The notes: a model not told the origin generated them from the sequence alone. A stretch of DNA of 64,000 nucleotides from Maribacter sp. HTCC2170 (GCF_000153165.2 NC_014472.1:1051501-1115500); one strand, 5' to 3'; counted from the first letter of the stretch, positions 50,170 through 58,794 are shown. Program-made: numbers and translations.

Positions 50170-51375
50170 CTACTTTTTTATTTTCAAACTGTGTTGTAGT
50201 ATGAATGTCATCCCAAAAAAAATGGCCAAGCTTCCTAGGGCCAGGACTTCAAAATAACCTCCAAAAAGTGATTCTCTTTGCCATGCCATTATTCCCTTGG
50301 CGAAAATCAAGAATTCAGTCAACAAAAAACCTGCCAGGTAAAGGTAGTAAGCCCTTCTTGATATTTTAAGCAATTTAAAATAGTTAAGAAACAATAGCAG
50401 GCCAATTGTAACCACGCCTAAAAAAGTCCAATGCAAATATCCAATGGTAAAATCTGTAATTGTCGCAGCTAAATTGGCAAAATAAGGGAACGCTGTTATA
50501 AGCTGTAGCATAATCTTTATGGTAAATAAAACACCAATTGTCAACAGTAAGTTTCTCTGGAACGAAGAAAGGATCTTAAATAGCCTTTTCCTTATCCTTT
50601 TTACAAAGAGTAACAGAACGGCAAACCCAACTATTTGAAACGTTGCACCAAAGCCTCCGATATAATAAAAGGCCATATGAGGTTCTATCCATAAAGTTGA
50701 AAGAAAAAATGAAAGCAGAATACCTAGATTAGTCCAAAGAAAAAAACGATTAAAAGTTACTTTCGGAATCTCAATTTCATTCTTTTCGAAAACATATACC
50801 AAAATACCAAAAAGCGCAAAAATCATCCAACCATTATATTGAAAATGAAGGTAGAAATAAATGGATAGTCGATACCAAATAGATTCTGCACCCAAAGTGT
50901 TCATTATAACGCCCAAAATCCATGGGCCCAAGCTTGATAAAACCATATACCACAAGGCTAACTTTATACACTTGTACGAATTGGTTTTCTTAAATAAAGA
51001 AGGTGCGTATTTCATGAAAAACCAAGTAAACCAATAAGAAGCAAATAGAAACAGTGTGGAGAAAATGATAGAGTAAAGGGCATATCCCTGAAAAGGAAAA
51101 GTAAGCAACATTCCTACAAGGGTAAGTTGTGTAAACCAAAAGATAAGTTTGTATTTCCCGTCAAGTTCTTGCTTTTCTAGAAATAACTTATATAACAATG
51201 TGGTCAAGCCCATATACACCCATCCCAAAAGCGCGATATGCGAATGTGTATGAACAATAAACTTATAGGTGGCGGGTATTTCAATTGAATGAAAGGATCT
51301 TAGCACCACACCAAGAACAGCAGCTATAATAAAATAGCCCAAGGATAGATTGATATGGCTTTTTAGATTCATCAT
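50170..51375 (-). CDS. Twelve-helix His-rich membrane protein of nos operon, function unknown
   Basis: A 401-residue protein with about twelve hydrophobic helices and conserved-looking intramembrane His residues: FIVHTHSHIALLGWVYMG (about 40-57), YLHFQYNGWMIFALFG (about 175-190) and YLHWTFLGVV (about 312). The H-x-H in an early helix and H-x4-GW in a middle one recall the haem-copper oxidase/NorB superfamily, but the full set of six ligand His is not evident. It is the last gene of the nos operon, 29 bp after nosY. I do not know its function; a haem- or copper-handling role is plausible. Confidence 0.6.
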   Translation of the reverse strand: MMNLKSHINLSLGYFIIAAVLGVVLRSFHSIEIPATYKFIVHTHSHIALLGWVYMGLTTLLYKLFLEKQELDGKYKLIFWFTQLTLVGMLLTFPFQGYALYSIIFSTLFLFASYWFTWFFMKYAPSLFKKTNSYKCIKLALWYMVLSSLGPWILGVIMNTLGAESIWYRLSIYFYLHFQYNGWMIFALFGILVYVFEKNEIEIPKVTFNRFFLWTNLGILLSFFLSTLWIEPHMAFYYIGGFGATFQIVGFAVLLLFVKRIRKRLFKILSSFQRNLLLTIGVLFTIKIMLQLITAFPYFANLAATITDFTIGYLHWTFLGVVTIGLLLFLNYFKLLKISRRAYYLYLAGFLLTEFLIFAKGIMAWQRESLFGGYFEVLALGSLAIFFGMTFILQHSLKIKK

Positions 51376-51404
51376 TCTTAAAACGACAATTATAAGAATA
51401 AAAT

Positions 51405-52187
51405 CTAAAAGTCCTTCCTCTTAGATTTATAGGCTAATCTCCAAATAGGAAGTACAGTCCAAAACAACAACATGACAATTGAAATCATTAAACCCAAATT
51501 GGTTCCAAAAAACGATTTAAATACAGCTCCTGTATAGCCCAAAAGAGCAGAAATATCAAGCTTTAACAAAATAAGTGTACGAGACAAATCTATTGGGTTG
51601 AGCATTGTCGCAACCAAAGAGAAAGAATCTAAAGGGTACTCCTCAAATATGATAAGTGATAATAAAAAGAGTCCATCATAGATAACAGCAAGAAATAACC
51701 ATAATAAAACTGCGTATCCAAATCCCTTAATTTTGTTTTCATTAGACAAGGCTATATTAAAAGCCAAGGCCGTAAAAATTAAGGTCAAAAACGCACCAGT
51801 TATCAATAAGAGTGAAAAATCCCAAATAGCATCGCTTCGGAACAATCCGTAAAGAATAAATGGTATTCCCAATCCCAATACCAAGCTCATCATTAATGAA
51901 CCGGCAACACCAAGGTACTGCCCTAAAAAGATTGAAGTACGTTTCAATGGCTGTGCCAGAAGTAATTCTGTAAATTCTTTGGAATTGTAGAAATACATTA
52001 CACCAAAAATGGTACTTATCAAGGGCACCAGTACAATGATAACATTCATCAAGGTAATTACAGCTTTAGCAAGGTCATTATTCAAAAACAAAAGGACAAA
52101 GCCCAGTGCCAAATAGAATAAAAAATACACATAACTCCAGCGACTACGCATTAAATCGTAAAAACTATATTTAAGAATCTTAAGCAT
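51405..52187 (-). CDS. nosY: ABC transporter permease NosY
   Basis: A 260-residue membrane protein with six helices, starting MLKILKYSFYDLMRSRWSYVYFLFYLALGF. The early YYFYNSKEFTELLLAQPLKR-type loop (FYNSKEFTELLLAQP, about 66-80) is the typical coupling segment of NosY-like permeases. With NosF and NosD it forms the transporter needed for assembly of the copper centre of NosZ. Its start overlaps nosF by 8 bp. Confidence 0.9.
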   Translation of the reverse strand: MLKILKYSFYDLMRSRWSYVYFLFYLALGFVLLFLNNDLAKAVITLMNVIIVLVPLISTIFGVMYFYNSKEFTELLLAQPLKRTSIFLGQYLGVAGSLMMSLVLGLGIPFILYGLFRSDAIWDFSLLLITGAFLTLIFTALAFNIALSNENKIKGFGYAVLLWLFLAVIYDGLFLLSLIIFEEYPLDSFSLVATMLNPIDLSRTLILLKLDISALLGYTGAVFKSFFGTNLGLMISIVMLLFWTVLPIWRLAYKSKRKDF

Positions 52188-52890
52188 TTGCAGTCTGGGT
52201 TGATATGGCCGCTATGGCATGTTCAAAATCGGTTTGCTTGGTCTTTGTCATCAAATCTTCAATACTACCTTTAAAATAAATATTACCTTCTAATAGGTAT
52301 ACAATCTCATCAGCCATTTCTTCTACAAATTGCATAATATGAGTGGTAATTAAGATAGTCTTGTCGTTATTCTTTTCTTTAAGAATCAGTTCTTTTAATT
52401 TAATAAGTGATGCTGGATCCAAACCGGTTGTTGGCTCATCCAGAATAATTAAAGGGCTATCGAACATAAAGGTTAAAACAATATTCACCTTTTGCTTCGT
52501 ACCCCCAGAAAGAGTTCCCAATTTTTTGTCCAAAAAAGGCTCTAAACCAAAAAGAGCTATCAACTCAGTTTCATTACTATTCTTTTCGCGCAAGTCTTTG
52601 ATCATGCGTATCAATTCCTTAACCTTAAGGTTTCCAGGAAAATTGGCTATTTGAGGCAAATAATCAATTTCTTGGCGGTACTTCCAATTCTTTTTTATTG
52701 ATTCTGCAAGAACAGAAATATTCCCTTTGTTGGGTACAACCATTCCTAAAATACTTTTTATCAATGTGGTCTTTCCTGAGCCATTAGGGCCAAGAACGGC
52801 AAAAATGCCACCTCCTGTTATATCTAGGTCCAAATTGGACAATACTTGGTTTTTACCAAATTTTTTATGTAGATCTTCTATTCTTATCAT
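52180..52890 (-). CDS. nosF: ABC transporter ATP-binding protein NosF
   Basis: A 236-residue ATPase: Walker A GPNGSGKTT (about 35-43), Q-loop YLPQIANFPGNL, signature LSGGTKQKVN (about 128), Walker B LIILDEPTTGLD (about 149) and switch His in ITTHIM. It energises the NosDFY complex that supplies sulfur- or copper-related material for the CuZ site. Its start overlaps the nosD stop by 4 bp and its end overlaps nosY by 8 bp. Confidence 0.92.
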   Translation of the reverse strand: MIRIEDLHKKFGKNQVLSNLDLDITGGGIFAVLGPNGSGKTTLIKSILGMVVPNKGNISVLAESIKKNWKYRQEIDYLPQIANFPGNLKVKELIRMIKDLREKNSNETELIALFGLEPFLDKKLGTLSGGTKQKVNIVLTFMFDSPLIILDEPTTGLDPASLIKLKELILKEKNNDKTILITTHIMQFVEEMADEIVYLLEGNIYFKGSIEDLMTKTKQTDFEHAIAAISTQTANA

Positions 52891-54125
52891 TCTGATGTTT
52901 TCATTAACGGCATGGCATCCAATAAGTTATCTGGCGTAAAAACTGGTGATACTTTTTCTGAGAAATCAATTATGTCCATAAACAAACTACGCAACAGGAC
53001 AATTGTCTCTGGAGTACGGTTTACAATGTATGAAAACAATTTTACAGGACGGTAGGGCACATCACCAATCCCATCCTTGTCCAGGTCATATCCCGTATAG
53101 TTGCTCCAATAATTTTTTTCGAAGACATTATCATTCAATTTGCTATTATAGGAAATATCAAAAGAATTATATAGGAAGTTATTATTCTTAAAAGAATTGG
53201 TATAACAAGCTCCACGGACTTTTACCGCCCAACCATTTCTAACAAAACCATTGTTTTCATAAACTATCCTATTAGAACCTTCTATATTGATGCCTATTGT
53301 GTTCTCTTCAAATGTATTGCCCCTAATCTCAGCATCATTGATTTCTTTTAACAGCAAACCAAAAGAAGCTGTTCCCCAATTTTTCTTGAATACATTATTG
53401 AGCATTTTTATCTTCTTTGAGAACATTACTGCCACTCCTGCCCCATTGTTTTCAAATAAATTGTTCTCATATACATCATCATTTGAAAACATGAAATGCA
53501 GCCCATAACGAACATTGTTTGAGCTGGTATTATTCTTGATTGTGATATCATCGGAAAATTCAAGATAAATACCATCACGAACATGCTGAACAATGTTCTG
53601 CTCTACTTCAATGTTTTGACAATACCATAATTGAATACCATTGCCAGAATTGTACTCCTCGACCGCATCACCTATAATGTTATTGTGAAAGACTCTGCCA
53701 TCCTTTGATTTCTCAAGATAAATACCAAAGAATAATTTCTCCAAGACCACATTTTGTATAAGGAAATTTTTGCTTTTAACCACCCGTATAGCCGCATAAT
53801 CACTGGTATAACTTGTACCTACATTAATGATAAAAAGCCCATCAATCGTTACATTATCAGAAACAATTGTAATGATTTCACCTTGGTCTTCACCATCAAT
53901 TATAGGGTAATTAACTCCTATAACAGTCAATGGTTTGTCTATGACAATATTAAATTCTTTGTACGTTCCCTTTTTAACTAATATTGTGTCAAAATCAGCA
54001 GCTAAGGCCACCCCGTTTTTAATTGTTTTAACTTCACAATCAATACAAACTTCAATGGTTTTACCCCATAAGGTAATGCCAATGAAGAAAACAAATACGG
54101 TTATTAATTGTTTTGACTTAATCAT
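52887..54125 (-). CDS. nosD: Periplasmic copper-maturation protein NosD
   Basis: A 412-residue exported protein (signal MIKSKQLITVFVFFIGITLWG) made of right-handed parallel beta-helix repeats (CASH/NosD type): NVTIDGLFIIN, NIEVEQNIVQHVRDGIYLEFSDD, ITIKNNTSSNNVRYGLHFMFSND, and GNTFEENTIGINIEGSNR. It ends with a short C-terminal helix. It works with NosFY to mature NosZ. It overlaps the cupin gene by 1 bp and nosF by 4 bp. Confidence 0.93.
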   Translation of the reverse strand: MIKSKQLITVFVFFIGITLWGKTIEVCIDCEVKTIKNGVALAADFDTILVKKGTYKEFNIVIDKPLTVIGVNYPIIDGEDQGEIITIVSDNVTIDGLFIINVGTSYTSDYAAIRVVKSKNFLIQNVVLEKLFFGIYLEKSKDGRVFHNNIIGDAVEEYNSGNGIQLWYCQNIEVEQNIVQHVRDGIYLEFSDDITIKNNTSSNNVRYGLHFMFSNDDVYENNLFENNGAGVAVMFSKKIKMLNNVFKKNWGTASFGLLLKEINDAEIRGNTFEENTIGINIEGSNRIVYENNGFVRNGWAVKVRGACYTNSFKNNNFLYNSFDISYNSKLNDNVFEKNYWSNYTGYDLDKDGIGDVPYRPVKLFSYIVNRTPETIVLLRSLFMDIIDFSEKVSPVFTPDNLLDAMPLMKTSE

Positions 54126-54418
54126 TATCTAATAATCAAGAACTTAGAATTTTCATTCGCCTTTACCGAATGGGGAACCTCCTTTGGAAAATCAAATAGT
54201 TGTTCGCTTGTTAATTGAAAGGATTTACCGTTGATATTAAACTGAATATCACCATCCAAAACAACTAATTGTGCATTGGTAGGAGAAGTATGCTCTGGAA
54301 AGTTAGCTCCTTTTTCCAAACTTATACTTAGTATTTCAAAGACATCATTTTTTACAACTTTCTCAACTTGAAGCCCTTCATGTTTCTGAACTGCAATTTT
54401 ATTGTTTGTTTCGTACAT
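54125..54418 (-). CDS. Small cupin-domain protein in nos operon
   Basis: A 97-residue single-domain cupin: VFEILSISLEKGANFPEHTSPTNAQLVVLDGDIQF, then FPKEVPHSVKANENSKFLIIR. The metal-binding His residues are partly present (HTSPTNAQ and PHSV). Such cupins are seen in denitrification clusters of Bacteroidetes but have no established function. It overlaps the nosD start by 1 bp and is separated from nosL by an 86-bp gap with a large inverted repeat. Confidence 0.72.
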   Translation of the reverse strand: MYETNNKIAVQKHEGLQVEKVVKNDVFEILSISLEKGANFPEHTSPTNAQLVVLDGDIQFNINGKSFQLTSEQLFDFPKEVPHSVKANENSKFLIIR

Positions 54419-54439
54419 ATTCCAATTTGTTTAAATAAA

Positions 54440-54484
54440 AATGGTTAACAGAAATAACAAAGCATAATTTGCCTGTAAACCATT
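54440..54484 (-). terminator. Hairpin between nosL and cupin gene
   Basis: On the minus strand AATGGTTTACAG pairs with CTGTTAACCATT (12 bp, one mismatch, 21-nt loop) and is followed by TTTATTT. A second AATGGTTAA copy just upstream can pair with the same 3' arm, so two alternative stems are possible. This could attenuate transcription between nosL and the cupin-nosDFY part or protect a processed 3' end. Confidence 0.35.
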
Positions 54485-54504
54485 AACCATTAAAATACAA
54501 TATT

Positions 54505-54951
54505 TTATTGCACCTTGAACTTAGTCAACAACTCATTCCAAGAATACAACTTCCCTTTATTTTCTGCTTCAATACTTTCAGCCTCTGTTCTAGTTGTAAA
54601 AGCTGATAAGTACTCACCCATAGGACTAGGGATATCCTTACTTATTAAAAAGGTTGCCTTTTTAGCATCTATTAATTCCCCAGGAACCTGAAAGTCATTC
54701 GCCAAGAAAAGCTCGACCGAAGACACATCAATATCTTTTAAATGGTTCACCATACACTCAATCGCATCAAATTTAAAGGCCTTCCCTTTTTTTGTCACAA
54801 TTTCAGCTGCATGCTGTCTATCAACAATGGTCATTGAACAAAAGTGACAACCATCTGAACCATATACTATAGGATCAGGTTTAATTGAACAGCCCATGAA
54901 TACAAAACCAATTGACAGCACCAAAATATTAATGAATGATTTCATTTTCAT
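54505..54951 (-). CDS. nosL: Copper chaperone lipoprotein NosL
   Basis: A 148-residue lipoprotein (lipobox FMGC, Cys20 region). It has the NosL motif GCHFCSMTIVDRQHAAEIVTK, in which Cys and Met residues bind Cu(I), and a C-terminal domain with FKFDAIECMVNHL. It delivers copper to NosZ. It is 9 bp downstream of a four-helix membrane protein gene. A hairpin follows its stop. Confidence 0.92.
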   Translation of the reverse strand: MKMKSFINILVLSIGFVFMGCSIKPDPIVYGSDGCHFCSMTIVDRQHAAEIVTKKGKAFKFDAIECMVNHLKDIDVSSVELFLANDFQVPGELIDAKKATFLISKDIPSPMGEYLSAFTTRTEAESIEAENKGKLYSWNELLTKFKVQ

Positions 54952-54960
54952 ACTGTTGAG

Positions 54961-55542
54961 TTATTTTCCTTTTTTCCCTACAAAGAATGCAATGAATGAT
55001 AATAACATACCAACACCCATAAAATATGCACCTAATTGTGGGTATGAATGAGCCCTGAAATTAAGAATATCCTTTGAACCAAACAATGGTGGTTGAAAGC
55101 CCATTACAGAACCATCGGGATTGGTGAATTTCATTATTGCTTTCGGATCTAAGTCATGACCATAATCATGTTCCCATAAATAAAAATCATACAAACCTGC
55201 GGCACTTAAAACGGCCATTAATATGAACCAATACAAATACCATTTATAATTTGCCTTAAATGCAATTAATAAACCTATGATTGTGGTTGTAATAATTCCA
55301 ATCGGGAAAATTTTGAATTCTGGAATAGCGTCTGGAATATATTTCATTCCCACATAGTGGTTCATTAAATTGATATTCTTGATGTCATGAGGGTTGGCAT
55401 CAGCAAAATCATTTATGTAAATATCCATGCCCAAAGGTGTAGGATATTGAGGAGCTTCTAAAGTAATGTTCCAAAGGGGAAACACGAAAAGCATTAATGG
55501 GAGTAAAACACCCAAAAACATTAAAATGCGCGATTTTTTCAT
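54961..55542 (-). CDS. Four-helix membrane protein of nos operon, function unknown
   Basis: A 193-residue protein with four hydrophobic helices (about 5-25, 80-97, 102-120, 170-190) and a conserved-looking extracytoplasmic loop rich in His, Asp, Tyr: YDFYLWEHDYGHDLDPKAIMKF, FRAHSYPQLGAYF. Homologues occur between nosZ and nosL in many Bacteroidetes nos clusters, but no function has been assigned to them. His and Met residues in the loops may suit copper binding. It is separated from nosZ by a 90-bp gap with a strong hairpin. Confidence 0.6.
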   Translation of the reverse strand: MKKSRILMFLGVLLPLMLFVFPLWNITLEAPQYPTPLGMDIYINDFADANPHDIKNINLMNHYVGMKYIPDAIPEFKIFPIGIITTTIIGLLIAFKANYKWYLYWFILMAVLSAAGLYDFYLWEHDYGHDLDPKAIMKFTNPDGSVMGFQPPLFGSKDILNFRAHSYPQLGAYFMGVGMLLSFIAFFVGKKGK

Positions 55543-55566
55543 TTTGAATTGGGAATTATGCTTATA

Positions 55567-55599
55567 AAAAGCGGGCTGTTACAAAGCCAACCCGCTTTT
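55567..55599 (-). terminator. Intrinsic terminator or attenuator just after nosZ
   Basis: On the minus strand AAAAGCGGG pairs with CCCGCTTTT (9 bp) around a 15-nt loop that contains GGCT, able to compete for AGCC, and runs into TTTTTATAAG. It begins 33 bp after the nosZ stop, inside the operon. It probably lowers expression of the downstream assembly genes relative to nosZ or stabilises the nosZ mRNA. Confidence 0.65.
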
Positions 55600-55632
55600 A
55601 AGTTTGAAATAAAATAATCTACAAAGGTGTTT

Positions 55633-57588
55633 TTATTCACCTAATGACCAAGAAAGGTCAATATTTGAATTAGCAGGAGACACCCTTATATAACCCTGCA
55701 TTTCTTGGTGTAATGCTGAACAAAAATCTGTACAATAGAACGGCCATACACCAACTTGTTTAGGTTCCCAAACAAAAGACTCAGTTTGTCCAGGCATAAT
55801 CAAAAGTTCAGATGTATTGGCCCCAATAACACTTACACCATGGGGAACATCATAATCTTGTTCTAAGTTCGTAACGTGAAAGTAGACCTTGTCACCAACT
55901 TTTACTCCTTCAATATTATCTGGGTTAAAGTGGCTACGAATCATTGTCATATAAATATGCACTTCTTTACCATTACGTACTACCTTAACATCATTATCAT
56001 TGGTAGTGGCATATTCATGCTTATTATCTTCAAGATTGAAGATCTTCTTTGAATTAGCCTTCACAATATCAGCCGCTATACCAGCTGCATAGTGAGGTTC
56101 ACCTATGGTTGGGAAATCTAACAACAACTCCATCTTCTCACCAGTGATATCATAAAGTTGGGCTGATTGAGTTACTTCAGGACCTGTAGGTAAATAACGG
56201 TCTTTAGTTATCTTGTTCATAGCCAAAACGTATTTACCAAAAGGCTTTCTGGAGTTACCTCCAGGAATCATTAAGTGACCTACTGAGTAATATGTTGGCT
56301 TTCTATCAATAACTTCCCATGTACCTAATTTCCACTTAACAACTTCAGAAGAAATAAAGAATGTGGTATACGCATTCCCCTGTCCGTCAAATTCTGTATG
56401 TAAAGGCCCAAGACCTGGTTGACTTACTGTACCAGCAAGAACATCTTCGAACTTCAAAATTGGAATTCCGTATGCTTCTCCATCGAATTTTTCATTTTCT
56501 ATGGCAGATATCATTTTAGTAAATGAATGAACAGTTAAATCGGCAGATAATTTACCATTACCCACAATGTACTCACCAGATGGATCAACATCACAACCGT
56601 GAGGGGATTTAGGAGTAGGCAAGAAATAAACTGCTCCAGGAACTTCGGAGGGATCAACAACCAATACCTCTTTTTTCATAGTAGAAGTAGCAGTATGTGT
56701 ATGCTCGTCATATACGTTATGTGCATAATTTGAAGGCATTTTTTTACCTCCACCATTGTTCACATATTCTTCGATTTTCTTCCAGTTAACAGCAGCGATA
56801 AAATCTTTATCATTCTGAGAGGCATTAACTTCTAACAAAGTATTTGCTTCCTCAGTATTATATGTTGTAAAGAAGAACCATCCGTGAGATGCTCCTCTAC
56901 CAGGGTGAGAAAGATCATAATCAAAACCAGGCATCAACAGCTGGAATTTAATATCCATGCCGCCATCTTCTGGATCTACACTAATGAAAGATAAAGCTCC
57001 TTTAAAGTTTCCTTTATAATCTTTGATAGACATATCTCTTTGAGGAACAGGAACTGAGAAACGAGTACCAGCCACAACATATTCAGTGTTTTCAGTCACA
57101 AAAGAAGAACTGTGATTACCTGCACTATTAGGCACTTCAATGATTTCTGTTGTTTCAAAAGTAGTTAAATCAATTTTTGCAATACGAGGAGTATTGTTAC
57201 CATTGATAAACACGTAACGACCATCTAATTCACCATTTGTTTGAGAAATATCAGGGTGGTGAGAATCATCCCAAGGTACAAAACCATGCGATGTATTCAA
57301 CATTGGCTTTGTTTCCTCATTATAGCCATAAGCTTTTTCAGCATCCTGTGAAAATACAGGAATCACCTTAAATAAACGACCAGATGGAAGTCCATAAACA
57401 GATAACTGTCCACTAAATCCACCAGAGATGAAAGCATAGTACTCATCGTGTTCTCCGGGTGCAACATACACTTTCTCTGCTGCTCCTGAAGATAAAGCAC
57501 CGTTGGTAGTCTTGGCTTTAGGTTGGCAGCTAGTTAACACCATCGCCAGTCCTAAAAAGGCAAGTATTGAATATTTGATTTTTTTCAT
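55633..57588 (-). CDS. nosZ: Nitrous oxide reductase NosZ, clade II type
   Basis: A 651-residue periplasmic copper enzyme that reduces N2O to N2. It has a Sec/lipoprotein signal (MKKIKYSILAFLGLAMVLTSC), not a Tat signal, which is the hallmark of clade II. The seven-bladed propeller with CuZ His ligands includes DDSHHPDISQTNG (about 107) and PKSPHGCDVDPSG; the C-terminal cupredoxin CuA site is WPFYCTDFCSALHQEM (about 609-624). It is third in the operon after cytochrome c and fasciclin genes and followed by a terminator. Confidence 0.96.
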   Translation of the reverse strand: MKKIKYSILAFLGLAMVLTSCQPKAKTTNGALSSGAAEKVYVAPGEHDEYYAFISGGFSGQLSVYGLPSGRLFKVIPVFSQDAEKAYGYNEETKPMLNTSHGFVPWDDSHHPDISQTNGELDGRYVFINGNNTPRIAKIDLTTFETTEIIEVPNSAGNHSSSFVTENTEYVVAGTRFSVPVPQRDMSIKDYKGNFKGALSFISVDPEDGGMDIKFQLLMPGFDYDLSHPGRGASHGWFFFTTYNTEEANTLLEVNASQNDKDFIAAVNWKKIEEYVNNGGGKKMPSNYAHNVYDEHTHTATSTMKKEVLVVDPSEVPGAVYFLPTPKSPHGCDVDPSGEYIVGNGKLSADLTVHSFTKMISAIENEKFDGEAYGIPILKFEDVLAGTVSQPGLGPLHTEFDGQGNAYTTFFISSEVVKWKLGTWEVIDRKPTYYSVGHLMIPGGNSRKPFGKYVLAMNKITKDRYLPTGPEVTQSAQLYDITGEKMELLLDFPTIGEPHYAAGIAADIVKANSKKIFNLEDNKHEYATTNDNDVKVVRNGKEVHIYMTMIRSHFNPDNIEGVKVGDKVYFHVTNLEQDYDVPHGVSVIGANTSELLIMPGQTESFVWEPKQVGVWPFYCTDFCSALHQEMQGYIRVSPANSNIDLSWSLGE

Positions 57589-57620
57589 TTTATTTAATTT
57601 ACTTATTTATCTAGTTGTTA

Positions 57621-58202
57621 TTATTCTGAAGGAGGCAACATTACTTTATCGATAACATGTACGATTCCATTTCCAGCTTTCACACTACCTAATATCTTAG
57701 CACCACCAACATATACATCGTCACCTTTTACCTCAACCATAACATTTTGGTTATTGGCCTGACCTAATTTTTTGAATTTCTTCAAAAAGTCTTTACTATA
57801 GTTTCCTGGGGTAACATGATATTTCAAAATATTTGCAAGATCGCCTTTGTTCTCAGGCTTTAATAAAGTGGCAACTGTACCCTCTGGAAGAGCGTCAAAA
57901 GCTGCATTTGTCGGTGCAAAAACCATTAAAGGTCCTGCATTCACCAAAGCATTTTCAAGCTCAGCTGCTTGTACTGCTGCTACCAGAGTAGTGTGATCAG
58001 GAGAACCTATTGCAATGTTTAAAATATTAGGGGTAGAACCATCATCTTCAATAAAGGCTTGACCTTGTTTTTTTACTTCTTTGGTTGCTGCCTCAGAAGT
58101 AGCTGCTGTCGTTTCTGACTTATTCTCATTTTTACAACCGACAAATAATATCAGCATAAAAAATGAACTTAAAATCATTCTTAATTTGGTTGTTGTTTTC
58201 AT
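57621..58202 (-). CDS. Fasciclin-domain lipoprotein of nos operon
   Basis: A 193-residue lipoprotein (lipobox FVGC, Cys22) with one fasciclin (FAS1) domain: HTTLVAAVQAAELENALVNAGPLMVFAPTNAAFDALP, KYHVTPGNYS, and a C-terminal VKAGNGIVHVIDKVMLPP. FAS1 domains mediate adhesion or protein interaction. Its place between the cytochrome c and nosZ suggests a periplasmic accessory or scaffold role. A FAS1 gene in this position is known from some Bacteroidetes nos clusters, but its purpose is undefined. Confidence 0.85.
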   Translation of the reverse strand: MKTTTKLRMILSSFFMLILFVGCKNENKSETTAATSEAATKEVKKQGQAFIEDDGSTPNILNIAIGSPDHTTLVAAVQAAELENALVNAGPLMVFAPTNAAFDALPEGTVATLLKPENKGDLANILKYHVTPGNYSKDFLKKFKKLGQANNQNVMVEVKGDDVYVGGAKILGSVKAGNGIVHVIDKVMLPPSE

Positions 58203-58213
58203 ATTATTGTTAA

Positions 58214-58717
58214 TTATAAGGTTCTAAAATACTCAAGTACAGCCCTTGCATCTTCTTCCGAAAGTCCTTGATTGGCCATTGGCGAACCATTGAACTCCAT
58301 TAACAATTCTTTAGCAAGGGGATCTTCTTGCACCATTTTATCAGGATTAAGAATCATGTTCATTACCCACTCAGGAGTTCTTCTTTCCAAAATACCATCA
58401 GGCGCAGGCCCAATGAATTTTTTTCCAATTCTATGACAAGCTAGGCACATTTGATCATAGACTTCTTTTCCTTTAGCTGCCATGGCATCATCAATGGCAT
58501 CTTCCAATGTTAAAGATGTTACAGGACCAACTCCCTTTGTAGTTAAATCAACTCGCTCAGAAGCTTTAGTCTCAGTAGCTGCCGAAGTTTCTACTTTTTT
58601 CTCTGTAGTTGCTTTTCGTTTTACACTAAAACCCTCCTTTTTCTTTTCTTCTTTACCACCACAACTTACGAGGAGCAGAGAGAAAAGGAGCACAACACTT
58701 TTAAATAATAGTTTCAT
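58214..58717 (-). CDS. Mono-haem cytochrome c lipoprotein of nos operon
   Basis: A 167-residue lipoprotein (lipobox VSCG near residue 19) with a long charged linker (KKEGFSVKRKATTEKK...) and a class I cytochrome c domain, haem site CLACHRIGKKFIGPAP (about 92-96) with a distal Met likely in DKMVQEDP or GSPMANQG. It is the first gene of the nos operon and is the probable electron donor to the CuA site of NosZ. The promoter has a perfect TATTTTTG box and a Fnr-type site. Confidence 0.88.
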   Translation of the reverse strand: MKLLFKSVVLLFSLLLVSCGGKEEKKKEGFSVKRKATTEKKVETSAATETKASERVDLTTKGVGPVTSLTLEDAIDDAMAAKGKEVYDQMCLACHRIGKKFIGPAPDGILERRTPEWVMNMILNPDKMVQEDPLAKELLMEFNGSPMANQGLSEEDARAVLEYFRTL

Positions 58718-58743
58718 TCTGGTATATTTATTGAATTATAGGG

Positions 58744-58786
58744 CAAAAATATGGGCGGCAATTTGCCTAAAATATGATATAAGTCA
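58744..58786 (-). promoter_or_regulatory. Fnr-type site plus minus-7 box for nos operon
   Basis: TGACTTATATCA on the minus strand (58786-58775), exactly 23 nt, then TATTTTTG (58751-58744), 8 of 8 to TAnnTTTG. The nos operon ATG is at 58717. The same palindrome serves the divergent rrf2-like gene. Confidence 0.78.
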
Positions 58787-58794
58787 TATTTAGG
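58766..58794. promoter_or_regulatory. Composite dyad between nos operon and rrf2-like gene
   Basis: Outer arms CCTAAA (58766-58771) and TTTAGG (58789-58794) enclose inner arms TATGA (58773-58777) and TCATA (58784-58788). The inner dyad is the Fnr-type site. The outer arms are 6-bp perfect with one extra base on the left. This could be a second operator, for example for the Rrf2-like protein, overlapping the Fnr site. Confidence 0.5.
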
